Source of the DNA: Gammaproteobacteria bacterium
GTDB lineage: Bacteria > Pseudomonadota > Gammaproteobacteria > Xanthomonadales > Wenzhouxiangellaceae
Assembly (NCBI GenBank): GCA_003561495.1
Contig: PWWM01000041.1
Span: 1-11,327, forward strand
Length of the DNA: 11,327 nucleotides
Direction: 5' to 3'
The translations under genes and the position numbers were made by a program. Shown here piece after piece: positions 1 to 6,515 of the stretch. The notes beneath the pieces are model-generated. The model made no database searches and was not told the origin of the DNA. It saw nothing but the letters and a program-made list of their open reading frames with translations. Position 1 is the first letter of the stretch. Each line of letters starts with the position of its first letter.

Positions 1-1502
1 ATCGTACGGCGGGTGTCCCATGAAGTGCCGAAAGCGTTGGTGGCACGCCTGAATACAAGGGTGGGAAAAGGATCTTCGGGAAAGCCGCGCACCGAAACGA
101 TGGCGGGCAAGGTATCGGCGATCATCAGCCGCGGCAACATTCGCCAGGGTGGGAAATTCGAGAATTCTTCAAGTCTCTCGATTTCAACCGGAGATTCCCA
201 ACTGGTTCCGGTCGAGTCCTGGGCGACGATATACATGGTCAGATAGAGGTATTCTCCGGAGAAGTCACCTAGAGTGAACAGGTTGGTTTCATAGGCCACG
301 GCGGGTCGCCCATTGACTTCTTGCAGGCTTACGTGCCGGGCCGGTTCGGATAACAGGGTCTGGACGCTGCCCCAGCTTGTCCCTTGAGGGTCAGTGGCCC
401 GAACGTAGAACAGCCCCGGGCTACCTCCCGAGCCCGATGCCCAAGCAATGGCTGGATGTCCGTTGATTTCGTTCATGACCAGATGAGAGACCGTCGAAGT
501 GCTTGCCACGGTTTGAACATTGCCCCAGGTCATTCCGGCGGCATCCTCTGCGCGTGCGAAAACAACGTTGCCGCCGGCAACTCCGGCCAACGCGGGATGG
601 CCGTCGGCCAGGGCAAAACTGTCGGATTGAACCACGATTCCCGTTTGCTGATGAACCCGCGGCAGGCCGATCTGAAGTAGTCCATCGCTGGTCGTCGTGT
701 GGAGCACGCTGACCGAGGCCGAGCCAAGATTGGCAGGATCACTGATCTGCAAGCCGGTCGTCAGGATGGGAATGGCGCTGAATTCCGGGGTGAAGTCGAT
801 ACCTTCCTGGGTAAAGATCGGCAAGACCTCGTCGAGGAAGGAAGGGCCGGTGGTGGTCAATTCTTCCAGCGCTATCCTTCCAGCCTGATACGGACTGACC
901 AGCTCCGAAAAACCGACACTGCCTGCTTCAATGATTCCGGGGGGTCCCTGTTCTCCCTGAGGTCCCTGTTCTCCCTGAGGTCCCTGTTCTCCCTGAGGTC
1001 CCGGTGGTCCTTGCGGTCCGGTGTCCCCGGGAGGTCCCTGCGGTCCGGTGTCCCCCGGTGGTCCCTGTAGCCCCTGATCTCCCGGATCCCCCTGTGGTCC
1101 GGGCTCACCCTGCGGTCCTGCCGGTCCTTGTGGTCCCTCATTACCGGAGAGTGCAAACAGGGCCATCGGCGCGGGTCGAATCTGCTGTCGTGGTGAAAGT
1201 ATCTGCTCGCCCACCCGGACTTCCAGGTACCGAGCCTCATTCGAAAATGCCTCCGGCCCGAAGTCGAGATCCACCATGAACAGGCCATCGGAGACCGGGA
1301 CGTCGAGATGGACAATCTCCGATCCGATGGCCTCGCCATTCTCGGCGGCGTCATAAAGTTGAAATTCCAGGTCGACCAACCCGGTGTGTGGCTGTTCGGC
1401 CAGCCTGAGTTGTCCCTGATAGGAAAAACTCGTGGATTGGGCGTGGGAAAAGCTCACGGCCAGGGTCAAAACCAGAAACGCAAACACTGTAGCGGTACGC
1501 AT
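1..1502 (-). CDS. Secreted collagen-like protein with C-terminal beta-propeller-like repeats (partial, C-terminus beyond window)
   Basis: This open frame starts at an ATG (1502) preceded by a good GGAGAG ribosome site and stays open to the left edge, giving about 500 residues without a stop. Residues 1-21 form a signal peptide ending SFSHA-Q. Residues about 24-120 form a module beginning FSYQGQL and ending APMALFALSG, a type I recall in front of collagen or fibre stalks in bacterial secreted proteins. Residues 123-189 are 22 uninterrupted Gly-X-Y triplets (GPQ, GEQ, GPP, GDT), expected to trimerise as a collagen triple helix. From about residue 285 come at least four repeats of 51-60 residues, each with a G-x-PA-[ILVM] strand and an ending like GTSW; the key tryptophans are W326, W377, W435 and W495. 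These look like beta-propeller blades. The gene lies 126 bp downstream of the EAL gene on the same strand. Function is unknown; an adhesive or structural surface or secreted protein is inferred. Confidence 0.88.
   Translation of the reverse strand, partial: MRTATVFAFLVLTLAVSFSHAQSTSFSYQGQLRLAEQPHTGLVDLEFQLYDAAENGEAIGSEIVHLDVPVSDGLFMVDLDFGPEAFSNEARYLEVRVGEQILSPRQQIRPAPMALFALSGNEGPQGPAGPQGEPGPQGDPGDQGLQGPPGDTGPQGPPGDTGPQGPPGPQGEQGPQGEQGPQGEQGPPGIIEAGSVGFSELVSPYQAGRIALEELTTTGPSFLDEVLPIFTQEGIDFTPEFSAIPILTTGLQISDPANLGSASVSVLHTTTSDGLLQIGLPRVHQQTGIVVQSDSFALADGHPALAGVAGGNVVFARAEDAAGMTWGNVQTVASTSTVSHLVMNEINGHPAIAWASGSGGSPGLFYVRATDPQGTSWGSVQTLLSEPARHVSLQEVNGRPAVAYETNLFTLGDFSGEYLYLTMYIVAQDSTGTSWESPVEIERLEEFSNFPPWRMLPRLMIADTLPAIVSVRGFPEDPFPTLVFRRATNAFGTSWDTRRT
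943..996. repeat. Three perfect 18-bp tandem repeats in the collagen segment
   Basis: The unit GGTCCCTGTTCTCCCTGA occurs at 943-960, 961-978 and 979-996 with no mismatch. On the coding (minus) strand it encodes GPQGEQ three times. Looser related copies coding GDTGPQGPP continue to about 1070. Because 18 is a multiple of three, copy changes would lengthen or shorten the collagen stalk in frame. The perfect identity points to recent duplication or slippage. Confidence 0.95.
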
Positions 1503-1628
1503 CACTTTCTCTCCGTCGTCGGCATGCGGTCGTTCCGGTCCAGGCAGGCTGCCGGATTACGCACTCTCAAACGATCATTCGGAACGGGAAAGTGATTTGT
1601 GCCAGTCGGCCGTCGGGACTAGATCAAT

Positions 1629-3788
1629 TCAGCCAAGCAGCAACTCATCCAGCGGTTCGGGTCGGCCAATCGCCCAGCCCTGGACGCGGTCGATACCGAT
1701 TTCGGCCATCAGCTTGCGGATGTCTTCGGTTTCGACGTGTTCGGCCACCGTGATCTTGCCAAGCACGTGGCCCAGGCCGTTGATTTCGGTCAGCAGGGTG
1801 CGCTCGCGCTGGTTGGACATGGCGCCGCGCGAAAAGCTGCCGTCGATCTTGAGCACATCGACTGGCAGTTGTTTGAGGTAAGCCATGGAGGAAGTGCCCA
1901 CCCCGAAGTCATCCAGGGCGAACTGGCAGCCCATGCGCTGCAGCCGCCCGATGGTTCGCAGGCCGGTTTGAAGGTGCGTCATCATGGCCGTTTCGGTCAG
2001 TTCGAATCCGATCAGATCCGGCGGCACATCGTGGTGCTCGAACTGTTCCAGGACGAAGGGCAGGAAACGGTCATCGCCCAGGCTGCGCGCCGAGATATTG
2101 ATGAAGACCCGCTCCAGTCCGGAGATGCCCTTGCGGTGTTGCTCCAGCCAGTTCAATGTGCTGCGCAGCACCCAGCGATCGACCCGGTGGGCAATGAAGT
2201 ACTTTTCGGCCGCCGGCACGAACTCCCCGGCCGCGACCACCTGGCCATCGTTCATGCGCATGCGCAACAGGATCTCGATGATCAGTCCGGCCTCCGGATC
2301 GGGCCTGGCCGGTTCGATACGCTGGAAGTGCAACTCCAGGCGATCTTCCTTGAGGGCCAGGACGACTTCGCGCACCCAGCGCATCTGACCATGTCGCTGG
2401 GCCACGGCCTCGTCATCGGGGTGGTAGAGGTGGACGCGGTTGCGTCCGGCTTCCTTGGCGGCATGACAGGCCGCTTCGGCCCGCTTGAGCATTTCGCCGA
2501 TCGAGGCGATGTGATCGTCGATGACCGCCACGCCGACACTGGCGGTCAGGCTCACGATCTCGCCATCGATGCGGAATTCATGTTGTTCCAGGGCCCGGCG
2601 TACCGATTCCGCTTGCTCAGCGGCCCGCATCTCATCGCTACTGTCTAACAGCAGGCAGAACTCGTCGCTACCGGGTCGGGCCAGAAAACCCTCACTGCCG
2701 AAACGGGTCTTCAGTAATTCGGAAATTTCGTTGATCAATTCATCGCCGCTCTGGTAGTCGGCCGATTCGTTGACCAGCTTGAACTGGTCGATGTCCAGGT
2801 GGATCAGGGCACAACAGTCCGAGCTCCCGCGGTCGGGTTCGAGTTGCTCGGCCAGTCGCTTTTCCAGACCCAATCGGTTGGGCAGTCCGGTCATGGCATC
2901 ATGCAGGAAATCATGTTCCATGCGGGTCGCTCCGGAGCGATGGGCATCGCGTCTGCGCAACCACCAGAACAGCAGCACAATCATCATCAGGGCCGCAATC
3001 ATGAAAGGCCAGATCGATCGATGCGCTGGCGCCGGCGCCAATTCGGAGGTGCGTCCCAGCCAGCGCTCATGGATGCGATTGAACTGACCACTGGCCTTGA
3101 TCGATTCCAGGCCTTCGTTGAGCCTGGCAAGCAATTCGGTGTTGTCGCTGCGCACGGCCAGCGCATACTCGACTGGGAACAGGGGTGGGCCACTGGTAGT
3201 CAGCATGTCAAGTTCGTGCTCACGAAGTATGCGTCGGCCGACGACTTCGCTGACCAGTGCTGCATCGTAAAGACTCTCTGAGAGCAACTGCAGCGCTTCG
3301 CGCTCGGATTCGACAAGCACCAGGTTGACATTCAGTCCCATATCGACCAGTGATTCATGCACCCAGGCATCTTTCTGAACAATCACGCTCCTGCCCTCAA
3401 GGTCGGCGAACTCTCGCAACGCCGGTGTGCTTTGCCGAATGAAGATCTCGTGGTAGATGATGACGTGCGGGGTGGCGAAGGCGATCTCCGGTTCACGGAA
3501 ATCGGCGATATACATTGGCAGTACATCGATTTCGCCACTGATGATGGCTTCGCGGCCGACCTCCCAGGGGCCGAGTCGAAACTCGACTTCGAAGCCTGCT
3601 TCCTGGCCGATCGCCGAGAGCAGGTCGACATTCAGGCCGGCCGGATTGCCGTCCCGGTCAATGAATTCGTAAGGGGGGAAGTCGTGGTCTCCGGCCGCCA
3701 CGATGCGCTCGCCATGGGCATTGGCCATGCCAGGAAGGGCAAGCAAGAAAGTGGCAATGACGGTCCAGAAACGGGCCTGGATACTCAT
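1629..3788 (-). CDS. Periplasmic solute-binding sensor with degenerate GGDEF and intact EAL domain (c-di-GMP phosphodiesterase candidate)
   Basis: The start chosen is the ATG at 3788 behind GGGGAGA; a longer frame reaches 3884 but has no signal peptide at its start. The product is 719 residues. Residues 1-24 are a signal peptide (ends GMANA). Residues about 27-245 resemble family 3 periplasmic amino-acid-binding domains (FPPYEF near the start). Residues about 258-277 are one transmembrane helix followed by RRRDA. The GGDEF domain (about 288-460) has GSDEF at 373-377 instead of GGDEF and no RxxD inhibitory site in the usual place, so cyclase activity is doubtful. The EAL domain (about 467-719) reads EILLR (E505) and keeps N564, E596, D626-D627, K647 (KID), E683 and Q703, the positions used for metal and c-di-GMP binding in active phosphodiesterases. 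Inferred role: an inner-membrane protein that reads a small periplasmic ligand and hydrolyses c-di-GMP, with the GGDEF domain perhaps regulatory. The ligand is unknown. Confidence 0.9.
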   Translation of the reverse strand: MSIQARFWTVIATFLLALPGMANAHGERIVAAGDHDFPPYEFIDRDGNPAGLNVDLLSAIGQEAGFEVEFRLGPWEVGREAIISGEIDVLPMYIADFREPEIAFATPHVIIYHEIFIRQSTPALREFADLEGRSVIVQKDAWVHESLVDMGLNVNLVLVESEREALQLLSESLYDAALVSEVVGRRILREHELDMLTTSGPPLFPVEYALAVRSDNTELLARLNEGLESIKASGQFNRIHERWLGRTSELAPAPAHRSIWPFMIAALMMIVLLFWWLRRRDAHRSGATRMEHDFLHDAMTGLPNRLGLEKRLAEQLEPDRGSSDCCALIHLDIDQFKLVNESADYQSGDELINEISELLKTRFGSEGFLARPGSDEFCLLLDSSDEMRAAEQAESVRRALEQHEFRIDGEIVSLTASVGVAVIDDHIASIGEMLKRAEAACHAAKEAGRNRVHLYHPDDEAVAQRHGQMRWVREVVLALKEDRLELHFQRIEPARPDPEAGLIIEILLRMRMNDGQVVAAGEFVPAAEKYFIAHRVDRWVLRSTLNWLEQHRKGISGLERVFINISARSLGDDRFLPFVLEQFEHHDVPPDLIGFELTETAMMTHLQTGLRTIGRLQRMGCQFALDDFGVGTSSMAYLKQLPVDVLKIDGSFSRGAMSNQRERTLLTEINGLGHVLGKITVAEHVETEDIRKLMAEIGIDRVQGWAIGRPEPLDELLLG

Positions 3789-3849
3789 GCTCTCCCCTGG
3801 CATGTTTGGAGCCTCAGAGCTTATCCTACCCCAGCTTTCAACAACATGG

Positions 3850-4719
3850 ATGGATTCTCCATTGACATTGCTCTGGCTGGTCACGCTCGGCTGGGCGTTC
3901 AGTTTTTCCCTGATCGGCGTTTACCTGTCCGGTCAGGTCGACGATTACGTCTCGGTTTTTATCCGGGTGGCGCTGGCCCTGTTGATGTTTCTGCCACTCT
4001 TGTTTCGGACACGGCTGCCGCTGGAGCGACTGCTGGCCCTGATGGCCATCGGTGCGGTACAGATCGGTCTGATGTATCTGCTGTTGTTTCATGCCTATGC
4101 CTGGTTGAGCGTGCCGGAGCTGTTGCTGTTTACCATCTTCACGCCGCTGTACGTGACCCTGATCGACGAGGTGCTGATCGGGCGCCGACACTTGCCCTGG
4201 ATGTGGTGGCTGGCGGCTGCCCTGGCCGTTGCCGGAGCAGGAGTGATCCGTTTCGGTGAGATCGGAAGCGAGGTCCTGGCCGGTTTCCTGCTGATCCAGG
4301 GCGCCAACCTGTGCTTTGCCGCCGGGCAGGTGGCCTACAAGCGTCTGGAGCTGGGCCGGACCGTTGACCAGGTCCAGGCCTTCGGATTCTTCTTTGCCGG
4401 GGCGGTGATCGTCAGCGGACTGGCCATGTTGTTGTTCGCCGACTTCTCGAGCATGCCCCGGACCGGCCTGCAATGGGGCATTCTGCTGTGGTTGGGGCTG
4501 GGGGCATCGGGCTTGGGCTACCTGGGTTGGAACCTGGGCGCCAAGCGGGTCAATACCGGTCAGCTTGCGGTCATGAACAACATGCTGATCCCGGCCGGCA
4601 TCCTGGTCAATTTCATCTTCTGGAGCCGTGATGTGGACTGGCCCCGGCTGCTGCTCGGCGGGCTGATCATCTTTCTCGCCGTCTGGCTGGCAGGGCGGAC
4701 CACCCGGACCGGGGTTTAG
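3850..4719 (+). CDS. EamA/DMT-superfamily transporter
   Basis: This is a very hydrophobic 289-residue protein with about ten predicted membrane helices in two EamA halves (about 5-135 and 145-285). That length and topology are typical of drug/metabolite transporters that export amino acids, carboxylates or related metabolites. The start is set at the ATG of 3850 (MDSPLTLLW), where the first helix begins. The same frame extends upstream to 3703, but that part overlaps the divergent EAL gene and is not hydrophobic. The ribosome site is weak, so the start could be slightly different. The 61 bp between this start and the divergent EAL gene start must hold both promoters. The substrate cannot be deduced from the sequence. 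It converges with ubiK across a palindromic repeat. Confidence 0.87.
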   Translation: MDSPLTLLWLVTLGWAFSFSLIGVYLSGQVDDYVSVFIRVALALLMFLPLLFRTRLPLERLLALMAIGAVQIGLMYLLLFHAYAWLSVPELLLFTIFTPLYVTLIDEVLIGRRHLPWMWWLAAALAVAGAGVIRFGEIGSEVLAGFLLIQGANLCFAAGQVAYKRLELGRTVDQVQAFGFFFAGAVIVSGLAMLLFADFSSMPRTGLQWGILLWLGLGASGLGYLGWNLGAKRVNTGQLAVMNNMLIPAGILVNFIFWSRDVDWPRLLLGGLIIFLAVWLAGRTTRTGV

Positions 4720-4791
4720 TCAGGAAGATTTCTACAATTGTGCCCGAGTTCTTATCCAATTCCGTTGTAGCGATAGGAGCAGGAAGAGCAG

Positions 4792-4867
4792 ACCACAGAG
4801 ACACAGAGGGCACAGAGAAAGACAAAAGGTAAAGATCTTTTCTCTGTGCCCTCTGTGCCTCCGTGGT
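4792..4867. repeat. CACAGAG-type palindromic element between convergent genes
   Basis: The left arm (4792-4821, ACCACAGAGACACAGAGGGC onward) and the right arm (4838-4867) are inverted copies of about 29 bp with only a few mismatches, separated by an A/G-rich loop of about 16 bp. It sits between the ends of eamA and ubiK, where it could act as a bidirectional terminator or RNA stabiliser, although no clean T-run follows on either strand. From memory, similar CACAGAG palindromes are dispersed in many unrelated environmental bacterial genomes. The sequence GTGGTGAATTCCGG beyond the right arm also belongs to the repeat, since it recurs at 5929-5943. Confidence 0.85.
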
Positions 4868-4894
4868 GAATTCCGGAGCTTGTTCAGAGAATCT

Positions 4895-5149
4895 TCAGCG
4901 CCGGGTATCTTCGGCTTCGCCGGAATCCAGTTGTGCTTCAAGGGCTTCGAGTTTTTCGCGGGTCCGGGCCAGGACCTTTTTCTGGATTTCAAATTCTTCC
5001 CGGGTGACCAGGTCCATGCGATTGAAGGTCGCCTCGAGAATGGCGCGGAACTGGGCCTCGAGTTCGGCGCGGGCGGTTTTCAGCTCGGCCGGAACGGCCT
5101 CGGCCAGCCGGCGGGTGATGTCATCAAGTGTCTGGAAGTCTGGGCGCAT
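4895..5149 (-). CDS. ubiK: UbiK/YqiC-family ubiquinone biosynthesis accessory factor (BMFP domain)
   Basis: This 84-residue protein starts at an ATG (5149) behind an AGGAGA ribosome site. It begins MRPDFQTLDDITRRLAEAVP and has the typical UbiK/YqiC layout: a short amphipathic N-terminal helix, then a long helical region (LEAQFRAILEATFNRMDLVTREEFEI) and a C-terminal coiled coil (KVLARTREKLEALEAQL). Length matches the family. In Enterobacteria UbiK binds UbiJ and lipid and aids the soluble ubiquinone biosynthesis complex. The gene is divergent from the P-II gene, sharing a 94-bp upstream region, a neighbourhood I recall from several gammaproteobacteria where glnK-amtB follows; here no amtB is in view. 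Its end faces eamA. Confidence 0.9.
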   Translation of the reverse strand: MRPDFQTLDDITRRLAEAVPAELKTARAELEAQFRAILEATFNRMDLVTREEFEIQKKVLARTREKLEALEAQLDSGEAEDTRR

Positions 5150-5243
5150 GGAACGGATCTCCTGGAAGCTCTTAGGAATTATGCACGTAGCGTCGTGGTG
5201 ATTTGCGATAATCTCTCTGTTGAGAAATCTTCGGGCTGTTCAA

Positions 5244-5582
5244 ATGAAACTGATTACCGCCATTATCAAACCGTTCAAACTCGACGACGTTCGCGATGCC
5301 CTGGGTGAGGCCGGGGTGACCGGCATGACGGTGACCGAGGTCAAGGGGTTCGGTCGCCAGAAGGGCCACACCGAGCTCTATCGGGGTGCGGAATACGTGG
5401 TCGACTTTCTGCCCAAGCTCAAGCTCGAAATCGCCGTGCCCGATTCCGATGCCGAGCGGGTGGTCGAAACCATCATGGAAACGGCGGCTTCGGGTCGTAT
5501 CGGCGACGGCAAGATCTTCGTCACCAGTGTTGAGCGGGCCGTCCGCATCCGCACCGGCGAGGAGGGCGACGACGCGCTCTAA
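5244..5582 (+). CDS. glnB: P-II family nitrogen regulatory protein (GlnB/GlnK)
   Basis: The product is 112 residues, the standard P-II length. It starts MKLITAIIKPFKLDDVRDAL, carries the T-loop segment TEVKGFGRQKGHTELYRGAE followed by the uridylylation site Tyr51, and ends with the signature GRIGDGKIFV and RIRTGEEGDDAL. The frame is open from 5220, but the ATG at 5244 gives the canonical N-terminus. P-II trimers bind ATP/ADP and 2-oxoglutarate and report nitrogen status to GlnD, GlnE, NtrB and, in the GlnK type, the ammonium channel AmtB. GlnB and GlnK cannot be firmly separated here: D54 favours GlnB, while MKLITAI at the start resembles GlnK. No amtB follows before the next gene. A GATAAT at 5207-5212 could be a -10 box, but no matching -35 is evident. 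Confidence 0.95.
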   Translation: MKLITAIIKPFKLDDVRDALGEAGVTGMTVTEVKGFGRQKGHTELYRGAEYVVDFLPKLKLEIAVPDSDAERVVETIMETAASGRIGDGKIFVTSVERAVRIRTGEEGDDAL

Positions 5583-5715
5583 GCCTCTCACCAAACAGAT
5601 TTCCAAGTGGTTGTTTTTTCTGAAGGGCTTTTTTCTGAACCGATAAAGGATTCATGGGGGTTTCTATCGGAGTTAGGGCACGCGAACGATGCGACGGAGA
5701 AGGATTCGACGGTGT

Positions 5716-5743
5716 CCGTCGGGGATGTAACCCCGACCTACAA
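5716..5743 (-). repeat. REP-like 28-bp hairpin repeat, copy A
   Basis: This copy, read on the minus strand, is TTGTAGGTCGGGG, a 6-base loop, then CCCCGACGG. It contains a 7-bp perfect stem (GTCGGGG/CCCCGAC). It matches the reverse complement of copy B at 26 of 28 positions; both differences lie in the loop. A sequence resembling GTCGAATCC continues beyond it, so the repeat may be longer than the 28 bp marked. Confidence 0.88.
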
Positions 5744-5772
5744 GTGTGGCAATCGCGAGCGTCCAGTCATGA

Positions 5773-5800
5773 TTGTAGGTCGGGGCTACGTCCCCGACGG
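5773..5800 (+). repeat. REP-like 28-bp hairpin repeat, copy B
   Basis: This copy begins TTGTAGGTCGGGGCTACGTC and ends CCCGACGG. The stem is GTCGGGG/CCCCGAC around a CTACGT loop. It is inverted relative to copy A with a 29-bp spacer, like a paired REP (BIME-style) unit, so the whole 5716-5800 stretch can also fold as one long stem-loop. It is followed by GTCGAGAATGAATC, related to the flank of copy C. Confidence 0.88.
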
Positions 5801-5923
5801 TCGAGAATGAATCCATCGACATGGCCGGGTTCACGTGACTAAAATCGACATTGCGCACTTTCCCCGACACGTCATTTCGCTCCTGTTTGCACCGCGAGAG
5901 CGAGCCCCAAACCGGGACAGATA

Positions 5924-5943
5924 CCTCTGTGGTGAATTTCCGG
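5924..5943. repeat. Fragment of the CACAGAG palindromic repeat
   Basis: CCTCTGTGGTGAATTTCCGG here matches CCTCCGTGGTGAATTCCGG at 4858-4876, the right end of the palindromic element, with one substitution and one extra T. The left arm and the CACAGAG core are absent, so this is a half or decayed copy. It lies next to the 3' end of the cytochrome gene. Confidence 0.75.
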
Positions 5944-5957
5944 GTTTTCCCAGGAAA
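5936..5957 (-). terminator. Possible stem-loop at the 3' end of the cytochrome gene
   Basis: Right after the TAG stop (5959-5961), the minus strand reads TTTTCCTGGG, AAAA loop, CCCGGAAA. This can form a stem of about 8 bp with one bulged base. No run of T follows, so it is at best an imperfect terminator or an RNA 3'-end stabiliser. Confidence 0.35.
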
Positions 5958-5958
5958 A

Positions 5959-6453
5959 CTATTCAGAGGCGTTCGCGTCCCCTTCACCCGGTAACGTGCG
6001 GGTAAACATCGGCTGGTTGTTCATGAACTCCACATCCTCGGCCACGTGGCATGCCATGCAGGCATCGCGGGCCTGGGGAAGTTGTGAGCGGATGGTGTCG
6101 CCATCGCCGGCTTTCAGGGTCTCCAGGTAGATCGGCCAGATTGCATCCAGAAACAGTGCATCCGAGTTGGCCTGGCGACCGGGACGTTTCATGTAACCAC
6201 CACGAATGGCGCCGCCGATCTTGTCCCAGTGATAGGTGGCCAGTTCGAAGTTGTCGTCCTCGATGGCCTGGAGCATGTGCTCGTAACGGTAGCCGACTTC
6301 CCACATGGCCGAGCTGAACCCGCCCAGGTAGCTGCTCAGGCGCTCGGCCCGGGTGTCTTCATCGGCATCGACCAGCCAGTCATCGGCATGGGCATGCGAG
6401 GCCATGGCCAACAGTGAGGCAAGAAAAAGCATGACAAACGTACGCGGGATCAT
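5959..6453 (-). CDS. Small periplasmic c-type cytochrome, single CxxCH heme site
   Basis: The start is the ATG at 6453 behind AAGGAG; the frame extends upstream to 6513 but has no signal peptide there. The product is 164 residues with a signal peptide of 23 (ends ASHAHA). After it comes a helix-rich segment and then one heme-binding motif, C132-M-A-C135-H136, followed by a short tail containing M144 and M149 as possible second heme ligands. A single C-terminal CxxCH after a helical domain recalls cytochrome c-prime-like four-helix proteins, but I cannot match it to a named family. Inferred role: a periplasmic electron carrier or heme sensor. It is divergent from the M1 peptidase gene with 62 bp between start codons. 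Confidence 0.82.
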   Translation of the reverse strand: MIPRTFVMLFLASLLAMASHAHADDWLVDADEDTRAERLSSYLGGFSSAMWEVGYRYEHMLQAIEDDNFELATYHWDKIGGAIRGGYMKRPGRQANSDALFLDAIWPIYLETLKAGDGDTIRSQLPQARDACMACHVAEDVEFMNNQPMFTRTLPGEGDANASE

Positions 6454-6515
6454 CGTGCAGGCGCTCCTTGAAATATGCGACGATGTTGAGCCTACCAGAT
6501 GACATCCCTGCAATC

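Larger units (their letters stand above)
5583..5958. other. Gene-free region of 376 bp containing REP-like inverted repeats
   Basis: Between the P-II stop and the cytochrome stop I find no convincing coding frame. Just after the P-II gene are two direct copies of TTTTTTCTGAA (5611-5640) with only a very short stem nearby, so a factor-independent terminator is doubtful. The middle holds two REP-like hairpins in inverted orientation (5716-5800). The right end holds a fragment of the CACAGAG repeat (5924-5943) and a small hairpin next to the cytochrome stop (about 5936-5957). The part 5804-5920 shows nothing recognisable. Confidence 0.7.

Noticed and set aside
872..1354. 160-codon minus-strand frame rich in R, D and G within the collagen region
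   Set aside because: It is a shifted reading of the collagen gene; the correct frame has a signal peptide, Gly-X-Y triplets and a ribosome site.
1737..2648. 303-codon plus-strand frame opposite the EAL gene
   Set aside because: The minus strand encodes an unmistakable EAL/GGDEF protein; the antisense frame has no family features.
3357..4259. 300-codon plus-strand frame spanning the divergent EAL and EamA genes
   Set aside because: It crosses two real genes in the wrong frame and has no hydrophobic or catalytic pattern of its own.
5605..5642. Factor-independent terminator after the P-II gene
   Set aside because: There are T-runs, but only a 3-bp stem; the two TTTTTTCTGAA copies are direct, not inverted, repeats.
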